Part shown: positions 49,413-52,154 of the stretch, piece by piece
How positions within the stretch are numbered: position 1 is the first letter of the stretch
How the letters are laid out: each line of letters begins with the position of its first letter
Assembly (NCBI GenBank): GCA_010024875.1
Contig: RGFZ01000018.1
Span: forward strand, 1-52,154
DNA from: Oxalobacteraceae bacterium
GTDB taxonomy: Bacteria; Pseudomonadota; Gammaproteobacteria; Burkholderiales; Burkholderiaceae_D
Length of the DNA: 52,154 nt
Reading direction: 5' to 3'
Made by a program: the position numbers and the translations under genes
Notes under the pieces: generated by a model
What the model saw: only the letters and a program-made list of their open reading frames with translations
Databases searched by the model: none
Told to the model about the DNA's origin: nothing

Positions 49413-51219
49413 TTATCCGAGTTGATAGGCGGGCAGCGACAAGATCACGTGTAGCGCATTGCGCAGCGCATCTTCCATGTAGGTGTCAGCGGCTTTAAGA
49501 TCCTGGGTGCCGAGATCTTCTGCAAGCAAGGCCGCGATTTTTTCGCGAACGCCCGGCTCGAGGGGTGCGGAGATAAAACGAGTGATCAGGTGATCGACCG
49601 CGTCCTGCGCAGTCTTGCAGCCTGCGGCGCGCACCATGCCGGACAAATCCATCCTGGCGGGAGCGCGCGGAATGGGCTTGACCTTCTCGATCGCCTTGCG
49701 CCACGCGTGATAGCTGGCCAGCCGGGTGTTGAAGTCTTCATCACGATCCACGGACATCATTGACATCGAGCTCATCTCCTTGCCTTCGGGTTTGGTCGCT
49801 GTCGTGACATCCTTGCCCAAGGCGAGCTGCTCGGCGACCGAGATGATCTGATACTGACTGCCCGGCACTCGGTCCAGCGGCACAAAATCGATGGACGGGA
49901 ACACGGTGTCATAGACAAAATTGCCACGCACCAGCAGCAGCCCGGGCGTGATCCAGCTGCGGCCATTGGCCCAGCCAGCCACGTTAGGCGGGAACATCAG
50001 CTTCTGACCCATGGAATCAGTCAGATCATTGAAGTCCGGTATGCCGGGCACTTCCTTCAGGCCCATCTTGCGGTAGGTGGAGATCACCAGCTCGACCGGC
50101 GACTTGATATGGGTGCCGACCGATGCATCGCTGTAAAAATCCTTCGAACTGAACACGGTCTCAAGGAATGGCGCTATCTCATAGCGCGAATCGCGCAGCA
50201 GCTTGCCTAGCTTGACGCGCAGCTCGGGCGAGACTTCCTCGCGGACAAAGTATTTGTAGATCTTGATGACCAGTCTTGCCAAGCACGGTCTTGCTCCCCG
50301 CATCATGCTGCGCGGGATTAACCACGAACTCGAGCCCTTTGTAATTCCAGCCGGTGAAAGCACGCGCCGCTTCGCGGATATCTTCTTCAGTGTAATTGCC
50401 CACGCCCATGGTGAACAATTCCATGATCTCGCGCGCGAAGTTCTCATTCGGCGCACCTTTGACGTTGACTGCGGCATCGAGGTACGCAAGCATCGCCGGA
50501 TCTTTGGCGACCGAAATGAGCAGATCGCGGAAATTACCGGTCGCTTTCGCGCGCAGCATCTCATTCTGCTTGAGCATCTTGCGATAGTCGCGGACTTTTT
50601 CATCACCCGTCGCAAAATGTCCATGCCAGAACAGGGTCATTTTTTCTTCCAGCGGACGCCGGGTTGTCAGCATGCGGTTGGCCCACCAGTACGCCACACG
50701 CTGGCTCTCCAGCTTGGTGGCGCGCAGCCAGTACAGATAACGATCGGCGACCTGCTGAATGCGGCGGTTACCCTCAGGCTTGACCTTCACACCCAGGGCC
50801 TCGCCGGTGTCCCGCGCCTGCTCGGTCGCTGCGGGGCGAGAGGGCGAGAACGGCTCAAGCCCGGGATCGAAGGCGCCCGAGTCCTCGAATGCCGGCAGCG
50901 GGTTGGCGATCTGCTGGTAGCGCACCAGCTGGCGCACGGCTTGCCGAGGCGTCAGCCGCGCAAAGCGATCGATCTCATCGGGCGTCGGACCAAAGCCGGC
51001 GCGCTCAAGCAGATGCGCGGCACGGGCACGGCTCCAGTCGCTGTCGGCGATCGGGGTCAGATCGTCCTGCCAGCGCGCTGGCGCTGCGAACGCAGTGGCA
51101 CAAACGAGGGCGGCAAGAGAGGCTAGCCCGGCGCCATACCACTTGCGCAAAGGTGGCTTGGCAAGGAGGGAGCCCGGCAGAAATCTCAGGCCTGATGCAG
51201 AAAAAACGGGAGGTTTCAT
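49413..51219 (-). pseudogene. DUF1800 family gene broken by a frameshifting deletion
   Basis: The N-terminal two thirds read in one frame (51219 to about 50270): a signal-like start, LLERAGFGPTPDEID, FWHGHFATG, NENFAREIMELFTMGVGNYTEEDI and NPAQHDAGSKTVLGKTG. The C-terminal third continues in the next frame (about 50268 to 49413): IKIYKYFVREEVSPELR, MFPPNVAGWANGRSW and a long tail. At the join the family's segment of about 20-23 residues (a GDD and ILxQP stretch) is missing and the frame moves by +1. Both fit one deletion of 3n+2 bases near 50262-50270. It may be a true pseudogene or an assembly error; the DUF1501 partner is whole. Confidence 0.78.
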
Positions 51220-51499
51220 GGATTAGTAGGCTCGCGAGAGCGGCCCTTTATTATTGGTTAATCAGGCTGTAAGCCAGTGTAAGGAGACCGAGCAGTCACC
51301 GCAATCAGGGTTTTCATGATTTGTCAGAGTTTTCCATAGACTGGGAAGTCGCAGGCCCGGGAAGATAAGTGTTTTGATAATACCTGCAGCACCCAAGCAA
51401 ACCCGCTCGAAATGAAGCACAATCCGCTTTATACCCGCGCGGCGTTCGCCAACACGATAATAATAATAAAAATAATCATCCAATTTTTCGGAGCTTTCG
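51220..51499. other. Divergent intergenic region before the cytochrome c peroxidase gene
   Basis: 280 bases without a convincing gene. An AT-rich ATAATAATAATAAAAATAAT tract lies at 51457-51476, just before the peroxidase ribosome site. Two TGTAAG copies 10 bases apart occur near 51270. I could not place a good promoter. Confidence 0.4.
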
Positions 51500-52154
51500 A
51501 TGACGTTCAAGATCCCGATGCGAGCCCTGCTCACCGTCTCAGCCTTGTGCACCGCCGTGGTGTTTGGCGTGGTTGGCGCGGCCGATACCGATAAAGAGTT
51601 GCTGGAACGCGCGCGCAGCCTGTTCAAGCCCCTGCCCGATACCGCGCGCGTGGATGACTATCCTCACTCGCAGGCACGCATTGATCTGGGCAAGGCGCTG
51701 TTCTTTGAGACTCGCGTATCTTCCGACGGACGCATGAGCTGTGCCGCCTGTCACAGCCCCAGCTACCACGGCGCTGACTCGCTGGCGTTTTCAGTGGGCG
51801 TGCATGGCAAAAAACTGCCTCGCAATGCGTCCACGGTATTCAACACACCCCTGCTAATCGCGCAGCATTACGGTGGCAACCGCGTTACGGTAGAAGAGCA
51901 GGCGATGAAAGCTCTGCTGAGCCCGCTCGCCTACGGCAACAAAGACTACGCGGAGGCAGAAGCCAAACTGAAGTCACTTGGCTACCAGCCCTTGTTCGAC
52001 AAGGCCTTCCCGAATGAGTCAAACTCGGTCAACGCAGAAAACTGGGCCAAGGCTATCGGTGCGTTCGAGCGCACGCTGCTCACGCCAGCACCCTTTGACA
52101 AGTATCTGAAAGGTGATCAGCGCGCGATCAGCGCGGAAGCGAAGATCGGGCTCG
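51500..52154 (+). CDS. Cytochrome c peroxidase family protein, 5' part (runs off the window)
   Basis: 218 complete codons from the ATG at 51500, with CGGAGC upstream; the frame is open to the window end, so the 3' part is missing. A signal peptide (about 1-28, ending GAAD) is followed by a first heme c site, C81AACH85, in GRMSCAACHSPSYHGADS. The segment DLGKALFFETRVSSDG is typical of the CcpA/MauG peroxidase domain, and SLAFSVGVHGKKLPRNASTVFNT follows. A second CxxCH would be expected beyond the window. These diheme enzymes reduce hydrogen peroxide in the periplasm. It is divergent from the DUF1800 gene. Confidence 0.9.
   Translation, partial: MTFKIPMRALLTVSALCTAVVFGVVGAADTDKELLERARSLFKPLPDTARVDDYPHSQARIDLGKALFFETRVSSDGRMSCAACHSPSYHGADSLAFSVGVHGKKLPRNASTVFNTPLLIAQHYGGNRVTVEEQAMKALLSPLAYGNKDYAEAEAKLKSLGYQPLFDKAFPNESNSVNAENWAKAIGAFERTLLTPAPFDKYLKGDQRAISAEAKIGL

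Noticed and set aside
50179-50624. Programmed frameshift explaining the split DUF1800 gene
   Set aside because: A frameshift would keep all residues, but about 20 family residues are missing at the join, so a deletion is more likely. No slippery heptamer was seen.
50263-51126. 287-aa plus-strand frame inside the DUF1800 region
   Set aside because: It is opposite a recognisable DUF1800 sequence; its Arg/His/Leu-rich makeup is that of a shadow frame.

Overview
The window reads as a piece of a Burkholderiales-type betaproteobacterial chromosome. The main reasons are the block mltG-tmk-holB-pilZ-tatD-ankyrin running away from a divergent ygfZ, a DUF4936 gene between ygfZ and an NRDE gene, a delta-prime subunit carrying an acidic/Lys-rich insertion after its zinc module, and moderately high GC with frequent ATGA start/stop overlaps. 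I saw no rRNA, tRNA, CRISPR array, insertion sequence or phage gene. The genus cannot be fixed from this sequence.

Layout. 1-8.7 kb is housekeeping: the 3' end of ppnN, rsuA, a small exported lysine-rich protein, the ankyrin/tatD/pilZ/holB/tmk/mltG block (minus strand), then ygfZ-DUF4936-NRDE (plus). 8.8-17.1 kb is a minus-strand acyl-CoA catabolic block: GNAT, two hotdog thioesterases, epoxide-hydrolase-like enzyme, two SDRs, an MDR reductase, a Dabb protein, a large acyl-CoA dehydrogenase and a thiolase. 17.1-21.9 kb has an MHS-type transporter preceded by helically phased direct repeats, a LysR regulator, an orphan OmpR-like protein with a degenerate receiver domain, and a pirin. 22-26 kb has ribA, an old-yellow-enzyme homologue and a lactate permease, separated by clear hairpin terminators.

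26.2-29.8 kb is the most unusual part. A Gly/Gln-rich protein built of three repeats starting with a PQGFFG motif is followed by a small protein that looks like a free-standing copy of the prodomain of the next gene, a cytoplasmic-looking subtilase. A small Cro/C1-like regulator follows. I do not recognise this set as a described system. It could be a processed repeat polypeptide with its own protease and protease inhibitor.

29.9-39.4 kb is a branched-chain-type ABC importer (binding protein, two permeases, two ATPases) in line with an aldehyde dehydrogenase, an SDR and a zinc alcohol dehydrogenase, divergent from an exported metallo-beta-lactamase-fold lactonase. Together they suggest capture and oxidation of an alcohol- or lactone-type carbon source. 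39.4-44.4 kb is a tightly overlapping GldA/GldF/GldG-type ABC operon with DUF4340 and a HupE/UreJ permease; the GldG-like protein has a histidine-rich insertion that fits a metal-related role. 44.4-48.2 kb holds MmgE/PrpD, an acyl-CoA dehydrogenase lacking the usual catalytic Glu, and a LysR regulator. 48.2-52.2 kb holds a Tat-exported DUF1501 protein, a DUF1800 partner broken by an apparent frame-shifting deletion, and the start of a divergent cytochrome c peroxidase cut by the window edge.
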